Source: a virus. From it: a stretch of 23,106 bases of DNA. A program made the position numbers and the translations under genes. The stretch is from positions 1-23,106 of the IMG/VR virus record IMGVR_UViG_3300030116_001171, one strand, 5' to 3'. Below the pieces are notes generated by a model. It saw nothing but the letters and a program-made list of their open reading frames with translations. It did not search any database and had not been told where the DNA came from. Each line of letters opens with the position of its first letter. The first letter of the stretch is position 1. Below, in pieces: positions 10,301-18,448 of the stretch.

Positions 10301-11929
10301 AACAAACTACTTAGTTGGTCTCCACGTGCCTTAGCTGCTACTGACGATACGTTCAAGTGGTTATTAGCTAGAGCTAGATCTAAAGAAGTAGGAATGAGAC
10401 AAGCTTTAGAAGTTGCTGGAAGAGATCATGTTGATTTCACTCCTGAATTAATGAAGCAAGCAGAAGAGATACATTATAAGAATCTTCTAGATGCTGATGG
10501 TAATTTAGATTTAAGCCTTGATTCTTATCTAAATAAACAGTTTAAAGAAGTTACTTTAACATCTGAGTTACAGGGATTCTCTAAGAAACTAGATAACTTA
10601 TTCAATGATGTACCTCTTATTAAACCTTTCTATTTATTTGCTAGAACAGGTATTAATGGACTTAATCTAACATATAAAAATACACCATTATTAGGTGCAT
10701 TACATAAAGAATCAATAGATATTTTAAGGCATACTGGAGATGATTTCACTCCTCTCTTTAAGTATGGTATTGAAAATGCTGAAGATTTAGCTAATGCTAG
10801 GAATCTATTTGCTGGTAGACAAGCTGTAGGTTTTGCTACTGTCTCGACTATGGCTGGTATGTATATGGGAGGCCAGTTAACAGGTAATGGTCCTGCTGAT
10901 AGACAGCTAAAACAAAACTGGATTAATGCAGGTTGGAAACCTAATCATATATACATCGGTGATGTAGGATTTGACTATACAACACTAGAACCATATAATA
11001 CTATATTTTCATCCATAGCAGATATTGGTGATAATATAGAACTGATGGGCAGTGAATGGGCTGAGAAACGTTTACAAGCTGTAGCATTTGTTATTGGTAG
11101 AGGTGTAACAGGTAAAACATATTTATCTGGATTAGACCAGATGATGCAAATTGTACAAATGAAGCCTGGTTCTATGGATAAAGGGGTTGCTAATATATTA
11201 AATAATAGTATACCTTTAGCAGGACTAAGAAATGAATTTGGTAAATGGGCTAATCCACACATGAAGGAATTGAATTCTGATATGTGGACTTCTATTAGAA
11301 ATAGAAACCAAGCTACTGAATTCTTAGCAGCTGATCCATTACCAGCGAAGAGTGATTTATTAAACGGTAAACCTATTAAGAATTGGAATATTATTGGTAG
11401 ATCATTTAACGCTATTTCTCCTATTGCATTAGATATTAGAAATGACACACCTGGTAGAAAGCTTTTATTAGATAGTAATTATGATCTGAAATCTACAACT
11501 TTTGCTTATGGTGGTTATTCATTTGTCAAAGATGCTCATGTTAGAGCACACTTCCAAAATGCTATAGGTACAGTTCCAATTACTATTGGATTTAAGAAAT
11601 TTAAGAATGTAGAAGAAGCTTTAGGATATTTAGCTACAAGACAAGATGTTAAAAAGTCTATGGCTAAAATGAAAGCAGATGGATCTAATCCTGCTAATTG
11701 GGATCTTGATCCTAATACATATCCTCATAATACTCTTATAGATAATGTAATGAATCAAGCTAGAGCTAAGGCTTGGGCTAAAATTAATCAACCAGATCAT
11801 CCAGGTTATGAACGTGTACAAGCATTAAAATCTAAAGAAGACGGTAAGGATTCAAAAACAAGGGATAATAGACAAGAGATCTTAGACCTGAGTTTTCCTG
11901 AAAGATCAATAGAAACTCTCAATAAGTAA
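7349..11929 (+). CDS. Internal core protein D (T7 gp16-like ejection protein)
   Basis: A 1526-residue protein; T7 gp16 has 1318. It should be the large ejected core protein that forms the inner-membrane end of the DNA channel. The call rests on length, place and the mostly helical, membrane-active character of its second half (for example the Gly/Ala-rich stretch GRQAVGFATVSTMAGMYMGG near residues 1156-1175). The N-terminus is acidic (residues 1-85), with a short VEGEA duplication. Residues 172-183 (DRNGDGQFTISD) match an EF-hand calcium loop. I find no lytic transglycosylase signature such as the N-terminal one of T7 gp16, which agrees with my understanding that cyanophage gp16 proteins lack it. 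The reading frame is intact across 4.6 kb. Confidence 0.85.
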   Translation: MDELEFDATEFTGADTTTEIEGLDNHLELLGQDVPEQDYRTPAEQLEEVNAVPEQEQQSTVEGEAVVEGEAAVDAVPVSEEDLTRGERRARNRLAKFEVEHEGDLRVHREVLIAYGYDPKLIDSQNLDYAYIEKERTLWKQHQENGGDTNLENVANTFNEIRNDPQLLARYDRNGDGQFTISDWFDGSRLNLSKEEDLALTEKWLNDIRNPTLGTRVSSLIDRASNANMAHFTHQRRLGSLGPDDEQNGEQLRAQWRGGLLDTARTIMSAPEKVKAGFEQREEGQIFNVDAMAEHDALADDLLLPVSDPLSYGYAVNQPIKRYWSDKLAYEVGRYTPAIVVSAAVPGGLTAISKGGAPLLSGKALSSLTVTGARAVGVTWATETIPTNLFADFTHKGMGKMYDENTLLKKFADKHPETYVFGVQLSHWIDTPTGRLAANMVDEMGYDAIGLLGIAGILKGTPQALRWGLDHLRVPQKNMDQLSNIRPGHSHGTQPYTELASPRKALEARTQRLNDAAEAAADQQKMAQEGPASKWRKPGATEAELNTNYGDFKNDPTTVGQRKAPQRGDVWDITNQSDELNNQIGTSGGTVDEILTPLEKADFSQRGIPDPWMTNKAEAYWNDPRLKAQLDFTGKNTLGSYGDNTLRNTQEILGRDAASVDPKDFWGKLFDMKLEPGNWAKLDDVRKFVSKNMITQDALNQSLFKKLRDIADAGGEQIGKNDIFAMGGPMRRIADNLAIGLSNVKKTKFTWDLAAKKMQAQGGELTEDMVREIQEIIAAQGSAFDTEARDGVQFMMRMLENSDTDDLAEALLDVWKASDNIHNWKDFDAWMRQKISGGEFNGKVKTGVLIKELQGVMVNSILSGPKTPLRAIMGTTTNAYLNAINEAFGAIIRSPFTHDIASRKASLAKLKGMFELVPEAYQVFRKQLKSKFNSDIADIRTRYSAPTTRGDENWHLFGEWTERNGTAGDKAAFYIANIARKLNNNKLLSWSPRALAATDDTFKWLLARARSKEVGMRQALEVAGRDHVDFTPELMKQAEEIHYKNLLDADGNLDLSLDSYLNKQFKEVTLTSELQGFSKKLDNLFNDVPLIKPFYLFARTGINGLNLTYKNTPLLGALHKESIDILRHTGDDFTPLFKYGIENAEDLANARNLFAGRQAVGFATVSTMAGMYMGGQLTGNGPADRQLKQNWINAGWKPNHIYIGDVGFDYTTLEPYNTIFSSIADIGDNIELMGSEWAEKRLQAVAFVIGRGVTGKTYLSGLDQMMQIVQMKPGSMDKGVANILNNSIPLAGLRNEFGKWANPHMKELNSDMWTSIRNRNQATEFLAADPLPAKSDLLNGKPIKNWNIIGRSFNAISPIALDIRNDTPGRKLLLDSNYDLKSTTFAYGGYSFVKDAHVRAHFQNAIGTVPITIGFKKFKNVEEALGYLATRQDVKKSMAKMKADGSNPANWDLDPNTYPHNTLIDNVMNQARAKAWAKINQPDHPGYERVQALKSKEDGKDSKTRDNRQEILDLSFPERSIETLNK
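7529..7564 (+). repeat. Two tandem 18-bp units in gp16
   Basis: GTTGAAGGTGAAGCTGTA at 7529-7546 is followed by GTTGAAGGTGAAGCTGCA at 7547-7564, with one base difference, and then by a degenerate partial unit GTTGACGCTGTA. It encodes two VEGEAV/A units in the acidic N-terminal part, which is probably flexible. Confidence 0.85.
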
Positions 11930-11934
11930 ACTAA

Positions 11935-14900
11935 ATGGCACATACAAAAGTAACAAAAACATACTCCCAAAATACAGGAGTTGCGAATACATTTAGCTAC
12001 TCAGGGAGTTTCGATGTATTCAAAGCAACAGAAGTAGTAGTAACATTAGATGCAGTAGCATTGACATATACTGCTTCAACAATTAATGAATCCGCCTCAC
12101 CCCGAGAATATACAGTAGATGTATCAGCTAAAACCGTACATATTGGTGGAGCTGATTTATCTAGTGGTACAATAATAATAAGACCTAAAACAGATATGGG
12201 TGCTCCTACACCAAGGGCAACCTATACACCTGGAGCATCAATTACATCAGAAGATCTCAATAATAACCAGAAGCAGTTAATGCGGAAGGCTATGGAATAT
12301 GATGAGACTAAATTAGATTCTACTGGTGGTACTATGACTGGTAACCTCACTATGGGTGAGGATAGTACGATTATATTTGAAGGTGCAACAGACGATGCTT
12401 ATGAGACCACTCTTACGGTTACTGATCCTACTGCTGATCGTACAATTACTATTCCTAACGTAACAGGTACTGTAGTAACAACAGGAGATACAGCAACAGT
12501 TACAGCCACGATGATGGCAGCTAATTCTGTTGATTCTTCTGAATTAGTAGATGGAAGTATAGATTCAAGTCATATATCCAGTAATGCAATTACAACAGGT
12601 AAGATAACAGCAGATGCTGTGACTGGAGCTAAGATAGCAGATGATGCAATAGATTCAGAACATTATACAGACGGTAGTATAGATACAGCTCATATTGGTG
12701 ACAGCCAAGTCACTACTGCAAAAATAGCTGATAACGCTATTACGTCAGCTAAGATTACTAATGGAAATATCACTGAAGCTAAGATAGCAGCTGGTGCAGT
12801 TACCGTAGATAAACTTGGTTCTGATTGCGTATCAGAAGATAAAATAGCAGATGATGCTATAAGATCAGAGCATTTAGCTGACAATGCTGTAATCACAGCT
12901 AGGATAAATGATAATGCAGTTACTACAGCTAAGATAGCTAATGATGCTATTACAAATAGTCAAATAGCAGACAATGCTATAAATGATGAAAATATTGCTG
13001 CTAATCAAGTTGTAACTTCAAAGATAGCTGATGCTAATATTACAACTGCTAAGATAGCAGATGACGCAGTTACGACTGCTAAAATAGCAGATGACGCAGT
13101 TGTTACAGCTAGTATAGCTAATGGAGCTATTAATAATGCTAAATTAGCAGACGCAAGTTTATCAACTACTAAGTATCAAGATGATACAATTACAACAGCT
13201 AAAATATCAGACTCTCAAATAACTACAGCTAAGATAGCATCAGACGCAGTTACTGGAGCTAAAATAGCAGACGATGCTATCAACTCTGAACACTATACTG
13301 ATGCATCTATTGATACAGCACACATTGCAGATGGACAAGTTACAGCAGTTAAAGTAGCTTCTAATGCTGTTACTACATCTAAGATTACAGATGCTAACGT
13401 AACTACAGTAAAAGTAGCAGATTCAAATATTACACTTGCTAAATTAGCTGCTGACTTAAAGCAAACAAGTATATCAGATAGCGATACACAGTTACCTACA
13501 TCAGGAGCTGTTGTAGATTATGTTAGATCACAGTTAGAACCATTTGGTGGTTTTGAAGTTATTGCTAATAGAACTAGTTTCCCAAATACTGCACCAGCAT
13601 CTGGTGTTGTTATTAGTATTACTGATGCAAGTGGTATAGTATTTGATTCCTCAAGTACACCTGACACAACTGCTGGTAATTGTACAGAATCAGATGGTAC
13701 AAATGTAACAATTCAAGCAGCTCCAGACTCTTTACAAGGTAAAACAATTGGTGCTGGTGTTGGTATGCTAGTCTCATACTCAGGATCTGGAACTAATTAT
13801 ACTTTCCATAGATTATTAGCTAAAGATGGAGATGTAGAACAACTCAGTCAAGATATAAATGACTTTAAAGCTAGATATCGTGTAGGTACTAAGACTGCTG
13901 ATGGTGATTCATCTAATGATGATGGTGACCTCTTCTTTGATACAGGTACCGACAAGATGTATGTGTACGATGGTGCATATAACTCAGGTGGTGCGTGGAA
14001 GGAAGTTACATCAGCTGGTGATTTTAAATTCTTAACAATTAAAGATCACGATCAAGCAGTCGGTGGTTCTGGACCAACATTCAATGGTTCTAATGAAGAA
14101 TTTGATTTGTTTGATGGATCATCTGATGCAAGTATTACTAGTGCGGCTCAGTTATTAGTAGTTCTTAACGGTGTACTTCAGAAACCTAATTCAGGTTCCT
14201 TTAGTGGAAGTGAAGAAGGTTTCTACTTAAACGATACTCATGGTATTAAATTCTGTGATCCTCCTGCAAGCGGTTCAACACTATTTGTAACTCAACTTGG
14301 TACAGCATTAACTATAAACGTACCAGGAGACGGTACAGTTACTGCTGCTAAGATAGGAAGTGGTGCAGTAACAACAGCTAAACTTGCTGATGCAAATGTT
14401 ACAACAGCTAAGTTAGCTAGTGACGCAATTACTGGAGCTAAGATTGCAGATGACGCTGTAGGTTCTGAACATATAGAACAATTAGATGCAAATTTATCTT
14501 TTGCTGATAGCGTTTCAGCTTCCTTTGGTGCTGGAGCTGACCTATTAATTAATCATGATGGTACTAATAATTATATAGGCACTCAGAATGGAAACATACT
14601 TATCACCAAAGTATCTGGTACTGAAAAGATGGTTCAGGCAATTCCAGATGGGGCTGTTGAGTTATACCATAATAACGCTAAGAAATTACAAACAGCTAGT
14701 CATGGAGTAAATTTCTATGACTTAGCAGATACAAGTATATTAACGCAATTTGAAACTTCAGGTGGTGTTTGTGGCTTTGTAACTGGAGATGGTTCGACTA
14801 TACTTGGTTTTCAAGATTCACAACAGCATTGGACAGTTAAAGGTGTAAAAGATGGAGCAGTTTCCTTATATTATGATAATGAAGAAAGAATCAAAACCAC

Positions 14901-15570
14901 TAATTTAGGTACTCAGATTTATAGAAGTGGTGAAGTTTTTAATTTCATAGAACGTACAGGTACAGGTGCCGATAATAATTGGTTAGGTTGCCATGTCTTT
15001 AAAGGCATGAATGATGCAAGTGAAAGTACTGAATTTGTAAAAATTCTATCTGCGTCAGTAGATGTTAGTGATGGTTCAGAAGATGGAAAACTACTTCTGC
15101 AGACCATGAAGGCTGGAACGATGACAGATTCATTACACTGTGAATCTGGATATACTAGAACACCTAATAATCCACTTGTAATGCTATCATTAACTGCTAA
15201 TCAATCAGTAGCTAATACTAGTACACATAATATAGATTGGGCAGTAGGGGTTAATAGAGGTAGCCATTTTGATGCTAGTAATGAAAGATTTACTGCTCCT
15301 ATTGCTGGTGATTATTTATGTACTTTAGATGTACAATTTACACAGAACATAGATCAATTACATACAGGTATACAGAAAAATGGTGGTTCTCTTGCTACGC
15401 ATTATGATGCATGGGTAAATCATGGTGATGATACTCGTGGTGATTGTAGATCAGTCGTAGTTGAACTAGCTGCTAATGATTATATCACTTTCCATACTTA
15501 TCAAGCAGATGGAGATGCTAGAAACTTAGAAGCATATCGAACACACGCTAGTATTAAAATGGTAGGTTAA
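11935..15570 (+). CDS. Tail fiber (T7 gp17-like) with 10-residue repeats and C1q-like tip
   Basis: A 1211-residue fiber. Residues 1 to about 130 are the T7 gp17 N-terminal domain that fixes the fiber to the tail (TKTYSQNTGVANTFSYSGSF, then YTPGASITSEDLNNNQKQL). A GGTMTGNLTMG linker follows at about 132-142. Residues 195-504 are 31 tandem decapeptides, and 798-847 carry five more. Between them is a Gly/Ser/Thr-rich beta region. A body module with FGAGADLLINHDGTNNYIG lies at about 863-935. The last about 130 residues (from about 1079) look like a C1q/TNF jelly roll (RFTAPIAGDYLCTLDVQFTQ), a likely receptor-binding tip. The ATG is six bases after gp16. Host binding is inferred from family. Confidence 0.9.
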   Translation: MAHTKVTKTYSQNTGVANTFSYSGSFDVFKATEVVVTLDAVALTYTASTINESASPREYTVDVSAKTVHIGGADLSSGTIIIRPKTDMGAPTPRATYTPGASITSEDLNNNQKQLMRKAMEYDETKLDSTGGTMTGNLTMGEDSTIIFEGATDDAYETTLTVTDPTADRTITIPNVTGTVVTTGDTATVTATMMAANSVDSSELVDGSIDSSHISSNAITTGKITADAVTGAKIADDAIDSEHYTDGSIDTAHIGDSQVTTAKIADNAITSAKITNGNITEAKIAAGAVTVDKLGSDCVSEDKIADDAIRSEHLADNAVITARINDNAVTTAKIANDAITNSQIADNAINDENIAANQVVTSKIADANITTAKIADDAVTTAKIADDAVVTASIANGAINNAKLADASLSTTKYQDDTITTAKISDSQITTAKIASDAVTGAKIADDAINSEHYTDASIDTAHIADGQVTAVKVASNAVTTSKITDANVTTVKVADSNITLAKLAADLKQTSISDSDTQLPTSGAVVDYVRSQLEPFGGFEVIANRTSFPNTAPASGVVISITDASGIVFDSSSTPDTTAGNCTESDGTNVTIQAAPDSLQGKTIGAGVGMLVSYSGSGTNYTFHRLLAKDGDVEQLSQDINDFKARYRVGTKTADGDSSNDDGDLFFDTGTDKMYVYDGAYNSGGAWKEVTSAGDFKFLTIKDHDQAVGGSGPTFNGSNEEFDLFDGSSDASITSAAQLLVVLNGVLQKPNSGSFSGSEEGFYLNDTHGIKFCDPPASGSTLFVTQLGTALTINVPGDGTVTAAKIGSGAVTTAKLADANVTTAKLASDAITGAKIADDAVGSEHIEQLDANLSFADSVSASFGAGADLLINHDGTNNYIGTQNGNILITKVSGTEKMVQAIPDGAVELYHNNAKKLQTASHGVNFYDLADTSILTQFETSGGVCGFVTGDGSTILGFQDSQQHWTVKGVKDGAVSLYYDNEERIKTTNLGTQIYRSGEVFNFIERTGTGADNNWLGCHVFKGMNDASESTEFVKILSASVDVSDGSEDGKLLLQTMKAGTMTDSLHCESGYTRTPNNPLVMLSLTANQSVANTSTHNIDWAVGVNRGSHFDASNERFTAPIAGDYLCTLDVQFTQNIDQLHTGIQKNGGSLATHYDAWVNHGDDTRGDCRSVVVELAANDYITFHTYQADGDARNLEAYRTHASIKMVG
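12517..13446 (+). repeat. 31 tandem 30-bp (10-residue) repeats in the fiber shaft
   Basis: The protein period is exactly ten residues without indels over residues 195-504. The consensus is roughly A-D-D-A-[IV]-T-T-A-K-I, for example ADDAVTTAKI, ADNAITSAKI, ADANITTAKI. A larger unit is visible: copies 3-5 (TADAVTGAKI, ADDAIDSEHY, TDGSIDTAHI) return nearly unchanged as copies 24-26, 630 bp later. Synonymous bases differ between copies, so the array is old or maintained by selection on protein. It probably forms a repetitive beta shaft. Confidence 0.93.
14326..14475 (+). repeat. Second block of five 30-bp repeats in the fiber
   Basis: Residues 798-847 read GDGTVTAAKI, GSGAVTTAKL, ADANVTTAKL, ASDAITGAKI, ADDAVGSEHI. 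This is the same decapeptide as in the main array, about 880 bp downstream of it. The last two units, followed by EQLDA, recur at the N-terminus of the second fiber protein. Confidence 0.88.
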
Positions 15571-15581
15571 ATTAACTAATT

Positions 15582-15830
15582 ATGGATTATACAATTACTG
15601 TCACAGACACACAAAAAAAATCACTGGAATATATAACTCCAGACGTTGATGATTGGATTACTAATGCTGCTACTAATAGAGCAAGGATAGCTAAAGATGA
15701 TATCATTGATCAATTAGTAAAACATTGTAATGCTAATTCACTAGCTATCGCTACAGGTGAAGATGCACAGGTAACCCAAGCTTATACATTAGGAGTTGTT
15801 AAAAAAGCAGTTAAAGCTGGAGATCCTTAA
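15582..15830 (+). CDS. Small conserved phage protein between the two fiber genes
   Basis: An 82-residue soluble protein beginning MDYTITVTDTQKKSLEYITP. Similar small proteins with a [DY]TITVTD start and a helical remainder are found next to structural genes in many marine phages; their function is unknown to me. No catalytic motif, membrane segment or signal peptide is seen. It lies eleven bases after the first fiber and two bases before the second, so a role in fiber assembly or attachment is possible but is only a guess from place. The start has no Shine-Dalgarno sequence. Confidence 0.75.
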   Translation: MDYTITVTDTQKKSLEYITPDVDDWITNAATNRARIAKDDIIDQLVKHCNANSLAIATGEDAQVTQAYTLGVVKKAVKAGDP

Positions 15831-15832
15831 AT

Positions 15833-17431
15833 ATGGCATTAACAGAAGTAAATTCTTTAGGTATAAAGGATGGTGAAGTAAAAACAGCGGATATTGCTGC
15901 AGATGCAGTTACAGGTGCCAAGATTGCGGATGACGCAGTTGGTGCCGAACATATAGAACAGTTAGATGCTGACGTATCTTTTGCAGATAATGCTAAGGCT
16001 AAGTTTGGAGCTGGTAATGATTTAGAAATTTACCATTCTGGATCTGGATCATATATTGCAGATACAGGTACAGGAGCATTAATTTTAAAAGCTTCTGAAA
16101 TTAGTTTTACAAATGCTGGTGAGAGCGAGCATTTAGCTAGATTCTATGAAGACGGAGCTGCAGTTTTATTACATAATGGCTCAAACAGAGTTACAACTAC
16201 TGCTTCAGGAGCTACTATAACAGGTGGTGTAACTACTACTACAGCATCTACATTTGTAGGTGATGTAACTTTTGATAACGGTACTAATGCTGGTAAAGAT
16301 ATTACTTGGGATGAATCGGAGAATCATTTAGTATTTCAAGATAGTGTAGCTTGTAAATTTGGTGGAGGAGGAGATTTTTCGATATATCATGATGGAACAA
16401 ATACGACTCTAACTAATAACACTGGTGATATTTACTTAACAGATCAAAATGGAAATATTTACATCCAAGCTAAAGCTAATGAACAAAGTATAGTAGCTTT
16501 TGCAGATGGAGCAGTAGATCTATATCATGATAATACTAAGAAATTTGAAACTACTTCTTCTGGAGCCAAAGTATCAGGTAGTATTCAGATACCTTGCGAT
16601 GGTACTTTAGCCAATAGAAATATAGCTTTTGAAAGATCAAATGGTTCAGGTGACTTTTCTACATTCTTTGGTGTAACTAACTATCCTGATAATTCTGATT
16701 ATGATGATGCAGATGATGGTTATTGGGCAAACATATCAGCCAAAGGTGGTTGTGTAGTAGTAATAAATTCTGACGGTGCGCATGATTCTGGCAGAAATAA
16801 TTATGACCATTTCTCTGTTTATCAGAAAGCTGGTAGCGAAGTAAGTAGTGCTGGTAGGAGATTATTTTCTGTAGATAATGTTGGTGGTGTTCAGTTTGGT
16901 CAGGCTGGTATAAGGATAGATAATTCTTGGGCAGGTCAACCTTCTATTACAGTACAAAGAAATAATAATGCTAATGTAGATAATACTAATGACTCTGCAT
17001 ACATGAGAATTCATGGTATAGGTGAAACTCATGGATCTTGGACAGGAGCGGCGGCTGCTGGTGCTGATTTCTCAGCTAACTTATTAATTGATGGTAGTTC
17101 TTATGATACATCTGATAGAAGAGCTAAGACTGATATTGTTGATTGTCCTTATGGATTAGATGTAATAAATAAACTACAACCACGTAAATATCAACTAGTT
17201 AACTCAAGACTTGAACCACAAGGAGATGATAATATCAATCTTGGTTTTATTGCACAAGAGATTAAAGAACATATTCCAGAATGTGTTAACTATCTTGGAG
17301 ATGAAGCGGATAAACCAAATGAAAAAGGTTACGCTAAAGCTTATGCGTTAGATATAGGTGAGGTTATACCTGTATTAGTAAAAGCAGTACAAGAACTATC
17401 TGCTAAAGTAGCGGCATTAGAAGCTAAATGA
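15833..17431 (+). CDS. Second fiber-like protein with C-terminal S74 intramolecular chaperone
   Basis: A 532-residue protein. Residues 8-45 hold two to three decapeptide repeats (AADAVTGAKI, ADDAVGAEHI, then EQLDADVSFADN), as in the first fiber. Two body modules follow, near 55-130 (GNDLEIYHSGSG) and 174-250 (GGDFSIYHDGTN to FETTSSGAKVSG). From about residue 424 on is a peptidase S74 chaperone (DTSDRRAKTDI, LGFIAQEIKEHIP, ALDIGEVIPVLVKAVQEL). Ser427 and Lys432 have the Ser-x4-Lys spacing of the known catalytic dyad, so self-cleavage before Ser427 should release a 106-residue chaperone after trimer folding. No T7 gp17 anchoring domain is present. It could be a distal fiber part or a second adhesin. 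Confidence 0.88.
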   Translation: MALTEVNSLGIKDGEVKTADIAADAVTGAKIADDAVGAEHIEQLDADVSFADNAKAKFGAGNDLEIYHSGSGSYIADTGTGALILKASEISFTNAGESEHLARFYEDGAAVLLHNGSNRVTTTASGATITGGVTTTTASTFVGDVTFDNGTNAGKDITWDESENHLVFQDSVACKFGGGGDFSIYHDGTNTTLTNNTGDIYLTDQNGNIYIQAKANEQSIVAFADGAVDLYHDNTKKFETTSSGAKVSGSIQIPCDGTLANRNIAFERSNGSGDFSTFFGVTNYPDNSDYDDADDGYWANISAKGGCVVVINSDGAHDSGRNNYDHFSVYQKAGSEVSSAGRRLFSVDNVGGVQFGQAGIRIDNSWAGQPSITVQRNNNANVDNTNDSAYMRIHGIGETHGSWTGAAAAGADFSANLLIDGSSYDTSDRRAKTDIVDCPYGLDVINKLQPRKYQLVNSRLEPQGDDNINLGFIAQEIKEHIPECVNYLGDEADKPNEKGYAKAYALDIGEVIPVLVKAVQELSAKVAALEAK

Positions 17432-17829
17432 TAAAAATACCTAGAGCTGATTTACCCAAGGCTCTAGATATCCCTCAGATGTACTTTAAACCGCCTACAG
17501 CAAGGATACCATCGTATAAACCTATGGTTATACCTCCAGCTGATTTAGAGCGTCCTAAAGAGACTGAGGCGGAACCTACAACAGAAGAGCCTGCTCCACC
17601 AAGTTTAAAGATTCCTGTATTAGATATACAGATGCCAGTACCGGAAACAGCGGTAGTGGTAACGGCTGTAACAACAGCTGTAGTGGCAGTGGCAACCACC
17701 TCTGTTACTCAAACATTATTCGAACCAATTAAAAAGAAAGTACAGAAGCAATTACAAGCTAAAGTCAACAAATGGAAAGAAAACCGGAAGAAAAAAAGGG
17801 ACTCATCCGAAAACTCAAAGACGGAATAG
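17428..17829 (+). CDS. Pro-rich protein with one membrane helix and basic tail
   Basis: A 133-residue protein. Residues 1-72 are Pro-rich with I-P repeats (KIPRADLPK, SYKPMVIPPADL, LKIPVLDIQMPVP). Residues about 73-95 form one Ala/Val/Thr-rich hydrophobic helix (ETAVVVTAVTTAVVAVATTS). The tail from about 100 is strongly basic (IKKKVQKQLQAKVNKWKENR). I recall similar proteins in cyanophages but know no function. The start overlaps the S74 fiber by four bases (ATGA), and the 3' end overlaps the next gene by 58 bases in another frame. It may belong to a lysis or membrane-associated group. The part near 17560-17700 is unusually GC-rich for this genome. Confidence 0.75.
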   Translation: MIKIPRADLPKALDIPQMYFKPPTARIPSYKPMVIPPADLERPKETEAEPTTEEPAPPSLKIPVLDIQMPVPETAVVVTAVTTAVVAVATTSVTQTLFEPIKKKVQKQLQAKVNKWKENRKKKRDSSENSKTE

Positions 17830-18080
17830 AGGACCAAGAAGCCCAAATCCAGATTCTCGGAACATTCGTCAGACTTGGCGTTGTGGTTTGGTCTGGATTT
17901 ATTATAACTTTAAATTATGTAGAAATACCAATGGTGAAAAAATCTGGTAATTCAGATATCACGTTCGTGGCAAGTGTGTTTACGGGTGCACTTGCGACTT
18001 TTGGCTTGACCACTGGTAATAATAAAAAGGGTAACAATACACCCGTCAACTGTCCTATGGTAAAGAAAAAGGAAGAATGA
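17772..18080 (+). CDS. Two-helix membrane protein, holin candidate
   Basis: A 102-residue protein. The basic N-terminus (MERKPEEKKGLIRKLKDG) is followed by membrane segments at about residues 28-48 (ILGTFVRLGVVVWSGFIITL) and 63-81 (ITFVASVFTGALATFGLT), and a Lys-rich tail (VKKKEE). Small size, two helices and charged ends fit a class II holin. T7 encodes its holin (gene 17.5) in the same interval between fiber and small terminase. Cyanophages have close relatives in my memory, usually unnamed. No endolysin gene is seen nearby. The first 58 bases overlap the preceding gene, and the stop overlaps the next start (ATGA). Confidence 0.72.
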   Translation: MERKPEEKKGLIRKLKDGIEDQEAQIQILGTFVRLGVVVWSGFIITLNYVEIPMVKKSGNSDITFVASVFTGALATFGLTTGNNKKGNNTPVNCPMVKKKEE

Positions 18081-18448
18081 ACAAATGGCTATTACTCTTC
18101 CTACTAGCATCACCCATGGTAGCGAGAGCCGAATTAGTGACCCCACAATTCACCCAAGGGTCCATGCAAAGTACAACTACGACAACTCAAGATATAGAAG
18201 AGGATATAACGATAACCAAGTATGGTTCAGTTTTAAATTCGTGGACTGGAGAAAATATTACACATACTTCAGCAACATCTGGAGGAATTGTAGATTCAGA
18301 TTCAGTATTCACGATACATACAGTAGGAGATCCATTCAGTTTAGAAATAACAACCAGAGCAGCAACTCAAGTATTAGAAACACAGGAAATCGAAAGAACT
18401 ATCGAAACTACTGCTACTACTACCTCGCTCTCTGTCTTCTCTCAGTAA
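18077..18448 (+). CDS. Exported Thr-rich protein with signal peptide
   Basis: A 123-residue protein with a clear signal peptide, MNKWLLLFLLASPMVARA, and likely cleavage before ELVTPQ. The mature part is Thr/Ser-rich beta-like (STTTTTQDIEEDITITKYGS) and ends TATTTSLSVFSQ, an ending I recall from cyanophage homologues without known function. It overlaps the holin candidate by four bases (ATGA), with a short GGAAGA before the start. Its last about 75 bases are overlapped in another frame by the next exported gene. It should reach the periplasm or outer membrane of the host. A role in lysis or in changing the envelope is inference from place only. Confidence 0.82.
   Translation: MNKWLLLFLLASPMVARAELVTPQFTQGSMQSTTTTTQDIEEDITITKYGSVLNSWTGENITHTSATSGGIVDSDSVFTIHTVGDPFSLEITTRAATQVLETQEIERTIETTATTTSLSVFSQ

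Noticed and set aside
10975-11448. 157-residue open frame on the − strand inside gp16
   Set aside because: Hydrophobic low-pattern antisense reading of a well-supported gene, with no ribosome binding site or neighbours on that strand. The same holds for − strand frames at 9724-10086, 8691-8930 and 17475-17699.
12517-13446. CRISPR-like array
   Set aside because: The regular 30-bp units lie wholly in frame in a fiber gene, have no spacer structure and differ at synonymous positions.
18085-18372. N-terminal extension giving a 304-residue protein from the ATG at 18085
   Set aside because: Its sequence (Arg/Tyr/Asn-rich, no pattern) is the shifted reading of the preceding exported gene, which has a real signal peptide. 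It would also bury the second signal peptide about 110 residues inside the protein.
18374-18448. Programmed -1 frameshift joining the two exported genes
   Set aside because: The frames differ by -1, but I found no X-XXY-YYZ slippery heptamer in the overlap, and a fusion would put a signal peptide in the middle. Kept only as an alternative to the AUU start.
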